Shown: positions 29,162 through 39,001, counted from the first letter of the stretch. The stretch is 64,000 nt of DNA from Trichormus_B sp936914905 (GCF_039871975.1 NZ_JBDPLL010000001.1), one strand, 5' to 3'. Notes: generated by a model from the sequence alone, not told the origin. Numbers and translations are program-made.

Positions 29162-30163
29162 ATGAGAAACGCCTGTACACCAGCGAGGTTAACTCGCACT
29201 ACTCAAGTGATGTTAAACACATTAGTTATAGCCATCGCCACCGTGACCTTTTTCTTCACCAGCGATCTAGTCCTACCCCAAACTGCTTCTGCTTATCCCT
29301 TCTGGGCGCAGGCAACCTATCCTGAAACCCCCCGTGAACCCACAGGACGGATTGTTTGTGCTAACTGTCACTTAGCAGCAAAAAACACAGAAGTAGAAGT
29401 ACCTCAATCAGTATTACCTGACACTGTATTTAAAGCCGTTGTCAAAATCCCCTACGATACCAACGTACAACAAGTAGGTGCTGATGGTGCCAAAGTCGGC
29501 TTAAACGTCGGTGCTGTACTGATGTTACCCGACGGCTTCAAGATTGCACCAGAAGACCGCATTCCTGAAGAAATGAAGGAAGAATTAGGTGATATTTACT
29601 TCCAACCCTACAGTGAAGACAAAGAAAATATCGTCATTGTTGGCCCCTTACCAGGCGAAGAATATCAGGAAATCGTCTTCCCTGTTCTTTCACCCAACCC
29701 TGCTACCGACAACAATATCCACTTTGGTAAATATTCCGTTCATGTAGGCGGTAACAGAGGACGTGGACAAGTTTACCCCACAGGTGAGAAGAGCAACAAC
29801 AACATTTATAACGCTTCTGCTGCTGGCACAATTAGCAAGATTGCTAAAACAGAAGATGAAGACGGTAACGTTAAATATGTTGTTAGCATCAAAACCAAAG
29901 CTGGTGAAGTTGTTGACGATACCGTTCCCGCAGGTCCAGATTTAATAGTCTCTCAAGGACAAACAGTTGCATTTGGTGATGCTTTAACCAACAACCCCAA
30001 CGTCGGTGGTTTTGGTCAAAAAGATGCAGAAATTGTCTTACAAAACCCCACCAGAGTTGCAGGTATGATTGCCTTTATCTGTTTAGTAATGTTGGCACAA
30101 GTGATGCTAGTGCTGAAGAAGAAACAGGTGGAAAAAGTCCAAGCCGCTGAGATGAATTTCTAA
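29162..30163 (+). CDS. petA: Cytochrome f (apocytochrome f precursor)
   Basis: The 333-residue precursor of cytochrome f, the c-type haem subunit of the b6f complex that reduces plastocyanin or cytochrome c6. It has a cleavable signal peptide (~44 residues) ending before YPFWAQATYPE, whose Tyr N-terminus is the axial haem ligand. The haem-binding motif CANCH is at residues 66-70. A large lumenal domain is followed by a C-terminal membrane helix (IAFICLVMLAQVMLVL) and the stromal KKKQVEK tail. It is cotranscribed with petC and followed by a strong terminator. Confidence 0.98.
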   Translation: MRNACTPARLTRTTQVMLNTLVIAIATVTFFFTSDLVLPQTASAYPFWAQATYPETPREPTGRIVCANCHLAAKNTEVEVPQSVLPDTVFKAVVKIPYDTNVQQVGADGAKVGLNVGAVLMLPDGFKIAPEDRIPEEMKEELGDIYFQPYSEDKENIVIVGPLPGEEYQEIVFPVLSPNPATDNNIHFGKYSVHVGGNRGRGQVYPTGEKSNNNIYNASAAGTISKIAKTEDEDGNVKYVVSIKTKAGEVVDDTVPAGPDLIVSQGQTVAFGDALTNNPNVGGFGQKDAEIVLQNPTRVAGMIAFICLVMLAQVMLVLKKKQVEKVQAAEMNF

Positions 30164-30189
30164 ATTCTCTGCTAAATAATTTATTTTAG

Positions 30190-30215
30190 GACAGGCTCAT
30201 AGCCTGTCTTTTTTT
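30190..30215 (+). terminator. Rho-independent terminator of petCA
   Basis: GACAGGCT and AGCCTGTC form a perfect 8-bp stem with a CAT loop, followed by seven T, 26 bases after the petA stop codon. Confidence 0.9.
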
Positions 30216-30240
30216 ATCGGTATCAAAATCTTTCCTCAAC

Positions 30241-30440
30241 TGGGTTGATCAGATTCAAACGGATTCCACAATATCAGTTGAGTTTTCCAACAAAAATCAT
30301 TTACATTTCTTGTTATTAAAATCAGCCCATAGACTAAAGCAGCGCTGGCAATAATGGCATCACCTAAACTCATTTTTTCTGTTGTCGCAAAATGACTGCT
30401 TAGTCTAAAATATCTTTAGAGATTGGGAGAAGTTGAGCAA
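30241..30440 (-). pseudogene. VapC-like PIN-domain toxin, C-terminal relic
   Basis: The frame reads SLGDAIIASAALVYGLILIT then RNVNDFCWKTQLILWNPFE and a stop, the C-terminal half of PIN-domain ribonuclease toxins (conserved Asp in LGDAIIA and in RNVNDF). Upstream, a TAA interrupts the frame before RYFRLSSHFATTEKM and no N-terminal half is present. It is probably the toxin partner of the antitoxin relic at 32301-32525, separated from it by insertion elements. Confidence 0.7.
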
Positions 30441-30779
30441 TCTAAATCGAAAATGCGATACCTGCGGCGAGCGTAGCTATCGCTCTCATTCTACATTAAT
30501 AGAGACCTCCGACAATTTATAAAAGAGTCTGTGTCAGTCTTTCCACAGTGTTAAGACTAGGAAAGAGCCAAGGAAAGAATCAGGGTTAGGAATAGTTAAT
30601 GATAGGAACTATCCATGAAGATGTTGATGACTAATTCATAACTGACCTCATATCCATAACATTTATGAAATGGGCAAAAATAATGAGCCAATTCCTAATA
30701 TGACTAAACCACAAATACTAAGAATTACTTGTTTGTAAATTCGGGAACTCATGGGCAATCTTTGTTGAACTACGCAGAA

Positions 30780-31210
30780 TCTTTTTACAAGTCTAATAAC
30801 GTGTTAAACAAAAATACCCTTGCTGGAAAACTCTTTGTTTCGTGCCTTTTCTTCTTAGTCGGGATCCCATAATCGCTATCATGTTTTTCTACCTGTTCAA
30901 GGAGACTAGCAGGCAAAACATTTCCCAATATCTCTAGCCAGTTATTAAATGTGTCCTTTGCTTCCGTTTTAGATATACCGAAATGCAAACCTAAAACCTC
31001 AAATATTGTCATTTTCCTCAAAGAGAACAAGCATAGACATACCTGTTCTTTTATCTCTAGTTTCGGTTGCCGCCCTCCTCCTTTCTGATTTATACATATC
31101 TTTTTACTTTCTATCTCAGGTTGAAGTTTTTTATGCTGCATTTCCGCTTAAGCTAATAAGTCTTGAAACTGATGCTTAGTTATTCCTAGTAGGGAGCATC
31201 CACTGTTGGA
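30780..31210 (-). pseudogene. IS5-like transposase N-terminal relic
   Basis: The frame reads LLGITKHQFQDLLA, a TAA, then AEMQHKKLQPEIESKKICIN, KEQVCLCLFSLRKMTIFEVL and SLLEQVEKHDSDYGIPTKKK before it runs out. This is the HTH part of the same transposase family as the relic at 12940-13855. The DDE part is missing. Confidence 0.75.
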
Positions 31211-31288
31211 AGATACACAAGTTTTAGGAGAATATATATAGTGTGGGTAAGCATGAACCAGGAAAAAGAACGGCTCACAGCCTGCTAA

Positions 31289-31571
31289 GGATAGTGGATG
31301 AAATAACGTGTAACTGTGGTTTAGGGGTGTAATTCCATTAGGGCAAGAATTCATCAAAAACAATCTTCAGATTTGATTTGAAGTCAACAGCCACTTTTTG
31401 GCCGGTTTGATAGGTGTTATAGACAATGGTCATCAAGAGTTTGAGTCCAGTTCGGGTGGTTGCCATTGCCATGAGGTCTTTTACAGTCTGGACACTCTCG
31501 AAAATCAGCCCCTGATACAGGGTATGAGGAAAGAAACGATGCCCAATGGGATTGTACTTGGAGGTGTAGGG
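31289..31571 (-). mobile_element. ISAzo13-family insertion sequence, copy 3, end fragment before a gap
   Basis: The end GGATAGTGGATGAAATAA and the C-terminal coding part on the minus strand (PIGHRFF and GLIFESVQTVKDLM) match copies 1 and 2. The motif again has Gly instead of the expected catalytic Glu. The sequence stops at a 100-N gap (31572-31671). Confidence 0.75.
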
Positions 31572-31671
31572 NNNNNNNNNNNNNNNNNNNNNNNNNNNNN
31601 NNNNNNNNNNNNNNNNNNNNNNNNNNNNNNNNNNNNNNNNNNNNNNNNNNNNNNNNNNNNNNNNNNNNNNN

Positions 31672-32164
31672 AACCAATCATTAGTTGATTATGTTAATAG
31701 CCAGTCTTTGGTTGACCCCCTTGTTTGTTTGGGGGATGGTCATGATGGAGTTGGGAATTTAGTTAAAGAGTCTGGAACTGAAAAATTCAAACCTTTGGAA
31801 ATTTTGGATTGGTATCACCTCAAAGGGAATCTTTATAAGTTAGTGGTTCTTTAAAGCGTCTTCAAGCTGTTGAGAGTTTATTGTGGCAAGGTCAGATAGA
31901 GCCAATTCAAGCTTTATTTAATAATTTTTGAGGTAAACAAGTTAAAAACTTTTTCGAGATCAGCGGAAAACATCGCACTCGCATTATTAACTACAGCTAC
32001 TACCAACCTAAAAAACTGTGTTCTATTGGTTCTGGATCTGTCGAATCTACTTTTAAACAGATTGGAGCAAGGATTAAGATTTCTGCCCCACAGTGGAATA
32101 TTGAAAGTGTCTACCAAATTCTTTCCATTCTCAGTAAAGTTTATCTCAGTTCAATATCACTGTA
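31672..32164 (+). pseudogene. ISKra4-like transposase C-terminal relic
   Basis: After the gap the plus strand reads LVCLGDGHDGVGNLVKESG and LEILDWYHLKGNLYK, with frame changes. It then gives CSIGSGSVESTFKQIGARIK and ISAPQWNIESVYQILSILSK before the stop at 32162-32164. The GDG and GSGSVES segments belong to ISKra4-type DDE transposases. At least two frameshifts are present. Confidence 0.75.
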
Positions 32165-32300
32165 GTTGTTTTACAAGCAAAGTCTAGTAGATTAATCGAT
32201 ATGAAACCCTAATTCTTTGCATGATTTTATTTTTGTAGACACAGTTTACTAAATTATAAGCCTAAAGCAGATCAGTATTAAGCAGATCAGTATCACTACT

Positions 32301-32525
32301 TTAATTAACCGTACCTGTAGCATAACCCTGACTAATTACACCAGCATAACCAAGCAAACGCTGACGTGCTTCTTCAGCATCGGATTTAGGACTAACAGAC
32401 AAGGTATACTGACGATATAGGGACGTAGCAACTCATTCTACTACCGAAATTCCCACAACAGTAGCTTGTTGTTCTAAAGCAGTATAAACTTCATCCCTCA
32501 ATTCCAGGGTCAAGAGTTGGCTCAC
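32301..32525 (-). pseudogene. VapB-like antitoxin relic with in-frame TGA
   Basis: From GTG 32525 the frame reads SQLLTLELRDEVYTALEQQA, then VGISVVE, TGA, VATSLYRQYTLSVSPKSDAE and GYAGVISQGYATGTVN. The layout (short N-terminal ribbon-helix-like segment, basic middle) is that of antitoxins paired with PIN toxins. TGA probably replaces a Trp codon (VEW). The C-terminal ~20 residues seem to be cut off by the adjacent insertion region. Confidence 0.65.
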
Positions 32526-32632
32526 GATTTTTAAGTTACCTTAAATAACTTTCATATAATTATAGCTTGTTCCACTTGAGAACCCAGGAAAATAAAGCAT
32601 AATTAACCATTAACCAACACAGAAAAAACACT

Positions 32633-33628
32633 ATGAACACACAACCTATTCGCGTCGGAGTCCTGGGTTTTGGCGGACTTGGACAAGCAGCAGCCAAACT
32701 CCTTTCCAGTAAACGAGAAATGATCCTAGTTGCAGCCGCAGACCAAAAAGGCTACGCATACTCCACAGAGGGCTTAAACACTGATGCTTGCATCACCAAC
32801 TATCAAAATCAAGGTACAGTCGGTTATTTAGAACCAGTCGGGACATTAAGCAATAACAGTATTCAAGATTTAATTCAAGCTACCGCTGACGCTGTAGATG
32901 CTTATTTCCTAGCTTTACCCAACCTCCCCAACGACTTTATCCCCAATGTCGCCAAAGAATTCATCAAAGCTGGTTGGCGCGGTGTGCTGGTGGATGCCAT
33001 AAAACGCACCAGTGCAGTAGAACAACTTCTAGCCATGAAAGACGAACTGCAAGCAGAGGGAATTACTTATATGACAGGCTGTGGTGCAACACCAGGACTG
33101 TTAACCGCCGCCGCCGCATTAGCCGCCCAAAGTTACGCCAAAATTCACAATGTGGAAATTACTTTTGGTGTCGGTATTGCTAACTGGGAAGCTTACCGCG
33201 CCACAGTTAGGGAAGATATTGGACATATGCCCGATTATACTGTGGAAGCTGCTAGGGCGATGACTGACGCAGAGGTGGAAGCATTACTAGATAAAACTAA
33301 CGGCGTGCTGACTTTGGAAAATATGGAACACGCCGATGATGTGATGTTAGAAATAGCGGGAATTTGTTCACGGGATAGAGTGACTGTAGGTGGTGTAGTT
33401 GATACCCGCAACCCCAAAAAGCCCCTCAGTACCAATGTGAGAATCACAGGATGCACCTTTGAAGGTAAAATTTCTACCCACACCTTTACATTAGGAGATG
33501 AAACCAGTATGGCTGCTAATGTGTGCGGTCCGGCCTTTGGTTATTTAAAAGCTGGTCAAGAATTACATCAACGTGGTATTTATGGTTTATTTACCGCTGC
33601 GGAAATCATGCCTAAATTTGTAAAATAG
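32633..33628 (+). CDS. Saccharopine dehydrogenase-like oxidoreductase
   Basis: A 331-residue protein with an N-terminal Rossmann fold (IRVGVLGFGGLGQAAAKLL, GxGxxG-like). The annotation name is inherited from similarity to saccharopine or related NAD(P)-dependent dehydrogenases; substrate and pathway are not known. The central GCGATPGLLTAAAALAAQSY and the C-terminal MAANVCGPAFGYLKAGQEL are conserved in cyanobacterial homologues. No signal peptide is present. The gene stands alone between the toxin-antitoxin/IS area and a convergent hypothetical gene; STRR-like repeats follow its stop codon. Confidence 0.8.
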   Translation: MNTQPIRVGVLGFGGLGQAAAKLLSSKREMILVAAADQKGYAYSTEGLNTDACITNYQNQGTVGYLEPVGTLSNNSIQDLIQATADAVDAYFLALPNLPNDFIPNVAKEFIKAGWRGVLVDAIKRTSAVEQLLAMKDELQAEGITYMTGCGATPGLLTAAAALAAQSYAKIHNVEITFGVGIANWEAYRATVREDIGHMPDYTVEAARAMTDAEVEALLDKTNGVLTLENMEHADDVMLEIAGICSRDRVTVGGVVDTRNPKKPLSTNVRITGCTFEGKISTHTFTLGDETSMAANVCGPAFGYLKAGQELHQRGIYGLFTAAEIMPKFVK

Positions 33629-33679
33629 GTGATTAGTAATTGGTGATTGGTAATTGGTCACCTATTACCTAACCTACAT

Positions 33680-34240
33680 CTAAGCTGGTGGAAGTTCTGA
33701 GGAATAAGACTCTATAGGTTCTTCCTCAGCTAGAGATAATGATGTTTGAATCACAAAAGGTAATTCTGCACCTATTAAACCCCGTTGGATGCGTTCTGAT
33801 GTTTGATCAAAAACTACAAACAACGGATAAACGATATTTGCACCCTCACTCAAAATATGACTATGACAGGGATGCATAATCCATTCATATTCTTTATCTA
33901 ACCAAACTTGGCTTTGTCTCCATCTTCCTAATAAATCAGAAAAGTCTTCATGGGGACGATGAATAAATAGTAATATTTCTACACCAGTTTTGATTTTCCA
34001 TTCCGGATCACACATGATTATAGATATATCACAGGGTAAAGCCATCGTTTTTGAAGTTTTAGCTTCAATATCACGGATACGAACGATGGGTAAAGGGATA
34101 GTGATTACACTTTCCGATGGACGACGCAGACTAGGAATCATTTCCAAATATGGACGATGCTGTTTGAGGAGTGCGATCGCAGCTAAATTATTGCTATATT
34201 CTGCTAAACTAGATTCATAAAGAGATTTTTGTCTAGACAT
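33680..34240 (-). CDS. Conserved hypothetical protein
   Basis: A 186-residue protein without a recognised domain. It has an N-terminal helical stretch (SLAEYSNNLAAIALLKQHRP), a central strand-rich part (MALPCDISIIMCDPEWKIK and VEILLFIHRPHEDFSD), and an acidic tail ending ESYSSELPPA. No signal peptide or membrane segment is seen. It lies 111 bases downstream of pilC on the same strand, separated by STRR-like repeats, so it could be cotranscribed with the pilus motor genes. No function is proposed. Confidence 0.6.
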   Translation of the reverse strand: MSRQKSLYESSLAEYSNNLAAIALLKQHRPYLEMIPSLRRPSESVITIPLPIVRIRDIEAKTSKTMALPCDISIIMCDPEWKIKTGVEILLFIHRPHEDFSDLLGRWRQSQVWLDKEYEWIMHPCHSHILSEGANIVYPLFVVFDQTSERIQRGLIGAELPFVIQTSLSLAEEEPIESYSSELPPA

Positions 34241-34351
34241 GATTTTTCATTTACCAATAGTCAGTTATCAGCTATCACTTCTCAGTACAAGTTTTTTATT
34301 TTCCAGTTGAAAATATTTTTCACTGTTAACTGTTAACTGATAACTGTTTTT

Positions 34352-35575
34352 TTACCCCAGTTTTTCAAAGACCTTGAACATGGGTAAATACATTGCCAGC
34401 AAGATTGTACCAACCATCCCCCCAAGAACCACAATCATTAATGGTTCTAAAATACTTGTTAATGATTTAACTGCCTGTTCTACTTCATCTTCATAGAAAT
34501 CAGCAACCTTCATCAACATTCCATCTAATTGACCAGTTTCTTCACCAATACTCATCATGGCAATAGCCATAGATGGGAAAACTGCATCTTTTTTCAAGGC
34601 GACACTAATCATCCCACCTTGTTGAACATCTAGCCTAGCTGCATCTATGGCATTAGCAATCACTTGATTTCCTGATGTATCCCGCACAATTTCTAAGGAA
34701 GTTAGAATTGGCACACCTGAACGAGTTAAAGCCCCAAAGGTGCGGCTAAATCGAGCAACTGAAGATTTTTGGATCAAGTCACCAAACAAAGGTACTTTTA
34801 AAGATAGGCGGTCAATAGTTTCTCTACCTACGGGAGTTTTGTAATACTGCTTATAGGCAAAGGAAGCTGCCATAAAACCAGCGATAATTACTAAAGACCA
34901 ATAACTTCGTAATATTTCGCTAGAAGTCATCAGAAATTGTGTTAGTGCTGGTAATTCAACACCTATGTCTTTGAAAATTTTAGCAAAAATGGGAATTAGA
35001 AACACAGTCATACCCACAAAGATAGCAGTTGCGAGAAACCCCACTACTAATGGATAAGACATAGCCGATTTAATTTGGTTCTGTAACCGAGCCATATCTT
35101 CTAATAGTTTGGCTAGACGATTTAATACTTCATCTAGCACACCACCTATTTCTCCGGCCTGAACCATACTCACATACAAACCATCAAAACAGTCAGGATG
35201 CTTACCCATAGAATCAGAAAGATTAACTCCCGTTTGCACATCACTGCCAATTTCAATCAGAGCTTGTTTCAATTTGGGATTACTGCACTGTTCACCAAGT
35301 ATTGCGAGTCCTCTAACAATTGCTACACCTGCATTCACCAAAGCAGCAAACTGACGGGAAAAAACAGCTTTGTCTTTTACAGAAACCTTAACTAAGGAAT
35401 TCTGGAATTTTTTTAAATCAAAGCGGGAAGATAAACTTTGAGATTCTTTCAGGTCTTGAACTATAAAACCCTTATTTCTGAGATTAGTCCGAGCATCGCT
35501 TAAGGAATCAGCGACAAATTTCTGAGTTCGTAAATTTCCTTGGGAATCGCGAATACGAGCAAGGTAGGTAGGCAT
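34352..35575 (-). CDS. pilC: Type IV pilus inner-membrane platform protein PilC
   Basis: A 407-residue GspF/PilC platform protein in the cytoplasmic membrane, which couples the PilB and PilT motors to pilin assembly. Two homologous cytoplasmic T2SSF domains are visible (KDKAVFSRQFAALVNAGVAI then VARFSRTFGALTRSGVPIL) and three membrane helices: VVGFLATAIFVGMTVFLIPI, SLVIIAGFMAASFAY and the last IVVLGGMVGTILLAMYLPMF. The length is normal. It is the last gene of pilB-pilT-pilC; 163 bases containing degenerate repeats separate it from pilT. Confidence 0.96.
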   Translation of the reverse strand: MPTYLARIRDSQGNLRTQKFVADSLSDARTNLRNKGFIVQDLKESQSLSSRFDLKKFQNSLVKVSVKDKAVFSRQFAALVNAGVAIVRGLAILGEQCSNPKLKQALIEIGSDVQTGVNLSDSMGKHPDCFDGLYVSMVQAGEIGGVLDEVLNRLAKLLEDMARLQNQIKSAMSYPLVVGFLATAIFVGMTVFLIPIFAKIFKDIGVELPALTQFLMTSSEILRSYWSLVIIAGFMAASFAYKQYYKTPVGRETIDRLSLKVPLFGDLIQKSSVARFSRTFGALTRSGVPILTSLEIVRDTSGNQVIANAIDAARLDVQQGGMISVALKKDAVFPSMAIAMMSIGEETGQLDGMLMKVADFYEDEVEQAVKSLTSILEPLMIVVLGGMVGTILLAMYLPMFKVFEKLG

Positions 35576-35738
35576 AGTATCAATTCAAAATTTCAAAATT
35601 CAAAATAGTGCTTACAGCAGGCTACGCGAACAAAATTTAAAACGCGAACAAAATTTAAAATTAGCCAATGGGTAATTGGTAATTCATAGTTTTTAATTGG
35701 CATTATAATCATGAATTATGAATTACGCATTAGAAAAT

Positions 35739-36863
35739 CTAATGAGCCTTAGCAGCAGTACCAGATTTTGCTGCTGGTGCTTGTAGTGGTGCTGACCCAA
35801 TGAGACGTTGAACTTCATCAGGCTTAGAAGTCTTAGACATAGCCGCTTCAAAAGAGATAGTTCCAGCTTTATATAAATCAGCTAAAACCTTCTCTAAAGT
35901 TTGCATTCCCAATTTCCCACCAGTTTGAATAGCTGAATAAATTTGCGCTGTTTTACCTTCACGAATTAAGTTGGAAATAGCAGGAGTGATTACCATAATT
36001 TCTTGAGCCATCACCCGACCATATTCACCTAGTTTGGGATTTTTCTTAGATACTAAAGTTTGGCTAAATACTGCTACTAAAGAGTTTGATAATTGTACCC
36101 GTACTTGGGTTTGTTTTTCATGGGGGAAAACGTCGATGATCCGGTCAACTGTTTGGGCAGCAGAACTGGTGTGCAGTGTACCAAATACTAAGTGACCTGT
36201 TTCGGCGGCAGAAATTGCCAAAGCAATTGTTTCCAAATCCCGCATTTCTCCTACCAGAATGATATTTGGATCTTCCCGCAAAGCTGCTTTCAAGGCATTA
36301 GCAAAACTCTTGGTGTCTTCCCCTAGTTGACGTTGGTGAACTAGGCTTTTAATTGGTTCATAAACAAATTCTACAGGGTCTTCAACGGTTAAAATATGTT
36401 CTGCTCTAGTGCGGTTAATGAGGTCAATCATTGCCGCTAGAGTAGTGGTTTTACCTGAACCTGTTGGGCCTGTCACCAGAATTAATCCTCTGGGTTTTTC
36501 AGACATTTCCTGAACTATATTTGGTAAACCTAATTTTTCGAAGTTAGGAATTTTAGAACTCAATGCTCGCAAACAAGCAGCATAAGCACCACGTTCTTTG
36601 TAGACATTCACCCGAAAACGAGCTAATCCTTTAACACCATAGGAACAATCTAATTCCCAGGTTTGTTCTAAGGTTTTTCGCTGGGTGTTATTGAGCATAC
36701 TAAAAATTAATCTTTGGCATTCATCTGCGGTCAGCACATGATCACCAATAGGAGTCAGATTACCACTCACGCGGAAGTAGGGAGGTAAACCTGCAGATAA
36801 GTGCAGATCCGAACCACCCATGTCAATCAACTGTTCCATCAAGTCTTCAATGATCATTTCCAT
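35739..36863 (-). CDS. pilT: Type IV pilus retraction ATPase PilT
   Basis: A 374-residue hexameric ATPase that powers pilus retraction and twitching or phototactic motility. Motifs: Walker A GPTGSGKTTT, Asp box HILTVEDPVEFVY, Walker B LVGEMRDLE, and His box GHLVFGTLHTSSA, with the PilT-type AIRxGK-like ISNLIREGKTAQIYS near the C-terminus. The start is placed at ATG 36863 (MEMIIEDLMEQLIDMGGSDL). An in-frame extension upstream runs through STRR-like sequence and overlaps the end of pilB, and is unlikely to be translated. Confidence 0.96.
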   Translation of the reverse strand: MEMIIEDLMEQLIDMGGSDLHLSAGLPPYFRVSGNLTPIGDHVLTADECQRLIFSMLNNTQRKTLEQTWELDCSYGVKGLARFRVNVYKERGAYAACLRALSSKIPNFEKLGLPNIVQEMSEKPRGLILVTGPTGSGKTTTLAAMIDLINRTRAEHILTVEDPVEFVYEPIKSLVHQRQLGEDTKSFANALKAALREDPNIILVGEMRDLETIALAISAAETGHLVFGTLHTSSAAQTVDRIIDVFPHEKQTQVRVQLSNSLVAVFSQTLVSKKNPKLGEYGRVMAQEIMVITPAISNLIREGKTAQIYSAIQTGGKLGMQTLEKVLADLYKAGTISFEAAMSKTSKPDEVQRLIGSAPLQAPAAKSGTAAKAH

Positions 36864-36988
36864 AGTCGCTTCGCTCCAATTTAAAAATAGTGAATAGGGA
36901 AAGTGAATAGGGAATAAGAGTTCAGGAAAAAGACTAAATCTTTCTACCCCTGCTTCCCCTACATCCCCAGCCCCTCTAACTCCTGATG

Positions 36989-39001
36989 CTAATCTTGAAA
37001 ACGAGGTGTCATACAGTAGGGACAATCGAGCCATTCTGGTTGTAATGTGGCATCACAAGTTTTACAAGTTAGACCACTCTTACGTTTGGCTTTTAATTCA
37101 GCTTCCAAACCTGTATCAGTAAAGGTTACACGCTCTACTTCTTCCAGAGTTGTAGAACCTTGACGCACTAAATCTAGACTGTAAGCAAGCAAGGTTTTCA
37201 TACCTTCTTCTACAGCTACTTCTTTAATGCGTTCTGTGGGTGCTTCTTGGTTGATGAGAGTTTGGAGGTTTTCTGTGACTCGCATAACTTCATAAACACC
37301 ACAACGTCCTTTATAGCCAATGCCATTACAAGCCGGACAGATTTGATTTTTGGTTTTAGCTTCTGCTATGGATTCTGGAGGTAACGAATTAGCTTTGTAA
37401 AAAGTTACTGATGTTTCTTTGGATGCTGACAGACCATAACGAGCCAGTTCTTCAGTAGTGGGAGTGTAGGGAATTCGACATTGTGAACAAACTCTACGCA
37501 CTAAACGTTGTGCCACAACACCAATTAGGGAACTGGAAACCATGAAGGGTTCAATTCCCATTTCTCCTAGACGTGCGATCGCACCAGGAGCATCATTAGT
37601 GTGTAAGGTAGTTAATACTAGGTGACCTGTTAAAGCCGCTTCAATCGCTGTTTTTGCCGTTTCTTTATCCCGTGTTTCACCCACAAGCAACACATCGGGA
37701 TCTTGACGCAAGAACGCCCGTAATGCTGTGGAAAAATCCAACCCTTTTTCCCGAATTACTTGTACTTGGGTAATCCCTGGTAAACTATATTCAATCGGGT
37801 CTTCTACCGTACTAATGTTAATTCTTGGATCGTTCTTTTCTGCCAATGCCGAATACAAGGAAGTCGTTTTACCAGAACCAGTCGGACCAGTTACCAAAAT
37901 CAAGCCAAAGGGCTTGCTGACCATATCCTGGACAATATGCAAAGTCTCTGGATCAGTAATTAACTTATTCAAGCCTAGTTGGGTAGAAGAGTTGTCCAGA
38001 ATCCGTAACACCACCTTTTCCCCATAGCGACTGGGTAAGGTATTCACCCGGAAGTCAACTTTCCGTCCTTCAAACAAACGACGGATGCGTCCATCTTGAG
38101 GTAAACGCCTTTCCGCGATATCAAGATTAGAAATGATTTTAAATCGGGCTGTCACCGCCGGAATGATTTTTTTAGGTACAGGGTCAAAAGCCTCATGGAG
38201 TACCCCATCCTTACGGAAGCGAATGCGTAAGTTTTCCTCTTGTGGTTCTATATGAATATCCGAAACCTTTTCTTGCAAAGCTTTAAACAGGATTCTGTTG
38301 ACGAGTTTGATAATGGGTGCATCTTCAGCATCCTTAATTGATGCATTGATATCAGCATCCTTGTCCTCAGCAACTTCTTCTATATCCTGATCTTCCAGGT
38401 ATTTTATATCCTGATTAATATCTGTATCTCTTTTTTGTTCTTTTTCCTTTTCCCGAATAGCCAACTCATCTAAATATTTGTTGATCAGATGCTGGTAATC
38501 TTCTTGGGTAATCACCATACGCTGTAAGGATAAGTTCTTGTTACGCAAGATTCGGTTCAGGTCATCAGAAGCGTCCAGATTATCTGGTTCCACCATTGCT
38601 ACTAAAACATAAGATGGTGTTTGGTCTTCCTGTTTCGATAGCGGTACCAAACGATGACGACGACAGACATCGACTGGTATAAGACTATCAATCAATTGTC
38701 CAACCATCAGATTGCCAATTTGATTGACTTCTGGATCTAGTGATTCAACGCCATATAATATTTTTAGTTCAAATAGATGTTGTTTCTTGTATTCCCGAAT
38801 AAACTCCGGTGATAGTTGTTGCCCAGTGATTGACTCTAGAACATCTGTCAGCTTCTTGCCAGATTTCCGGCTCTCTATTAGAGCCTGTTTCATCTGTTCA
38901 GTGTTGACATAGCCAGATTGCACTAGGTGGTTGCCAAAGGGCGAAAACTGTGTTCTTGTAGTTAAAGCGGTGCTAGTCCGTTGTGGTGACGAGTAAGTCA
39001 T
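36989..39001 (-). CDS. pilB: Type IV pilus assembly ATPase PilB
   Basis: A 670-residue GspE/PilB ATPase driving pilus extension. The order is an N-terminal MshEN-type domain, a charged linker (~residues 185-225, rich in Glu, Asp and Lys), then the motor with GPTGSGKTTSLYSAL, STVEDPIEY, LVGETRDKE and GHLVLTTLHTNDAP. A tetracysteine zinc site follows (CSQC and CPAC). The end carries an extra zinc-ribbon-like CKTCDATLQPEWLDCPYC. The start is taken as ATG 39001 (MTYSSPQR); a TTG two codons earlier is possible. It is the first gene of the pilBTC operon. Confidence 0.96.
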   Translation of the reverse strand: MTYSSPQRTSTALTTRTQFSPFGNHLVQSGYVNTEQMKQALIESRKSGKKLTDVLESITGQQLSPEFIREYKKQHLFELKILYGVESLDPEVNQIGNLMVGQLIDSLIPVDVCRRHRLVPLSKQEDQTPSYVLVAMVEPDNLDASDDLNRILRNKNLSLQRMVITQEDYQHLINKYLDELAIREKEKEQKRDTDINQDIKYLEDQDIEEVAEDKDADINASIKDAEDAPIIKLVNRILFKALQEKVSDIHIEPQEENLRIRFRKDGVLHEAFDPVPKKIIPAVTARFKIISNLDIAERRLPQDGRIRRLFEGRKVDFRVNTLPSRYGEKVVLRILDNSSTQLGLNKLITDPETLHIVQDMVSKPFGLILVTGPTGSGKTTSLYSALAEKNDPRINISTVEDPIEYSLPGITQVQVIREKGLDFSTALRAFLRQDPDVLLVGETRDKETAKTAIEAALTGHLVLTTLHTNDAPGAIARLGEMGIEPFMVSSSLIGVVAQRLVRRVCSQCRIPYTPTTEELARYGLSASKETSVTFYKANSLPPESIAEAKTKNQICPACNGIGYKGRCGVYEVMRVTENLQTLINQEAPTERIKEVAVEEGMKTLLAYSLDLVRQGSTTLEEVERVTFTDTGLEAELKAKRKSGLTCKTCDATLQPEWLDCPYCMTPRFQD

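Noticed and set aside
36864..37034. N-terminal extension of PilT overlapping pilB
   Set aside because: It is encoded by repeat-like sequence; the conserved PilT N-terminus begins at ATG 36863.
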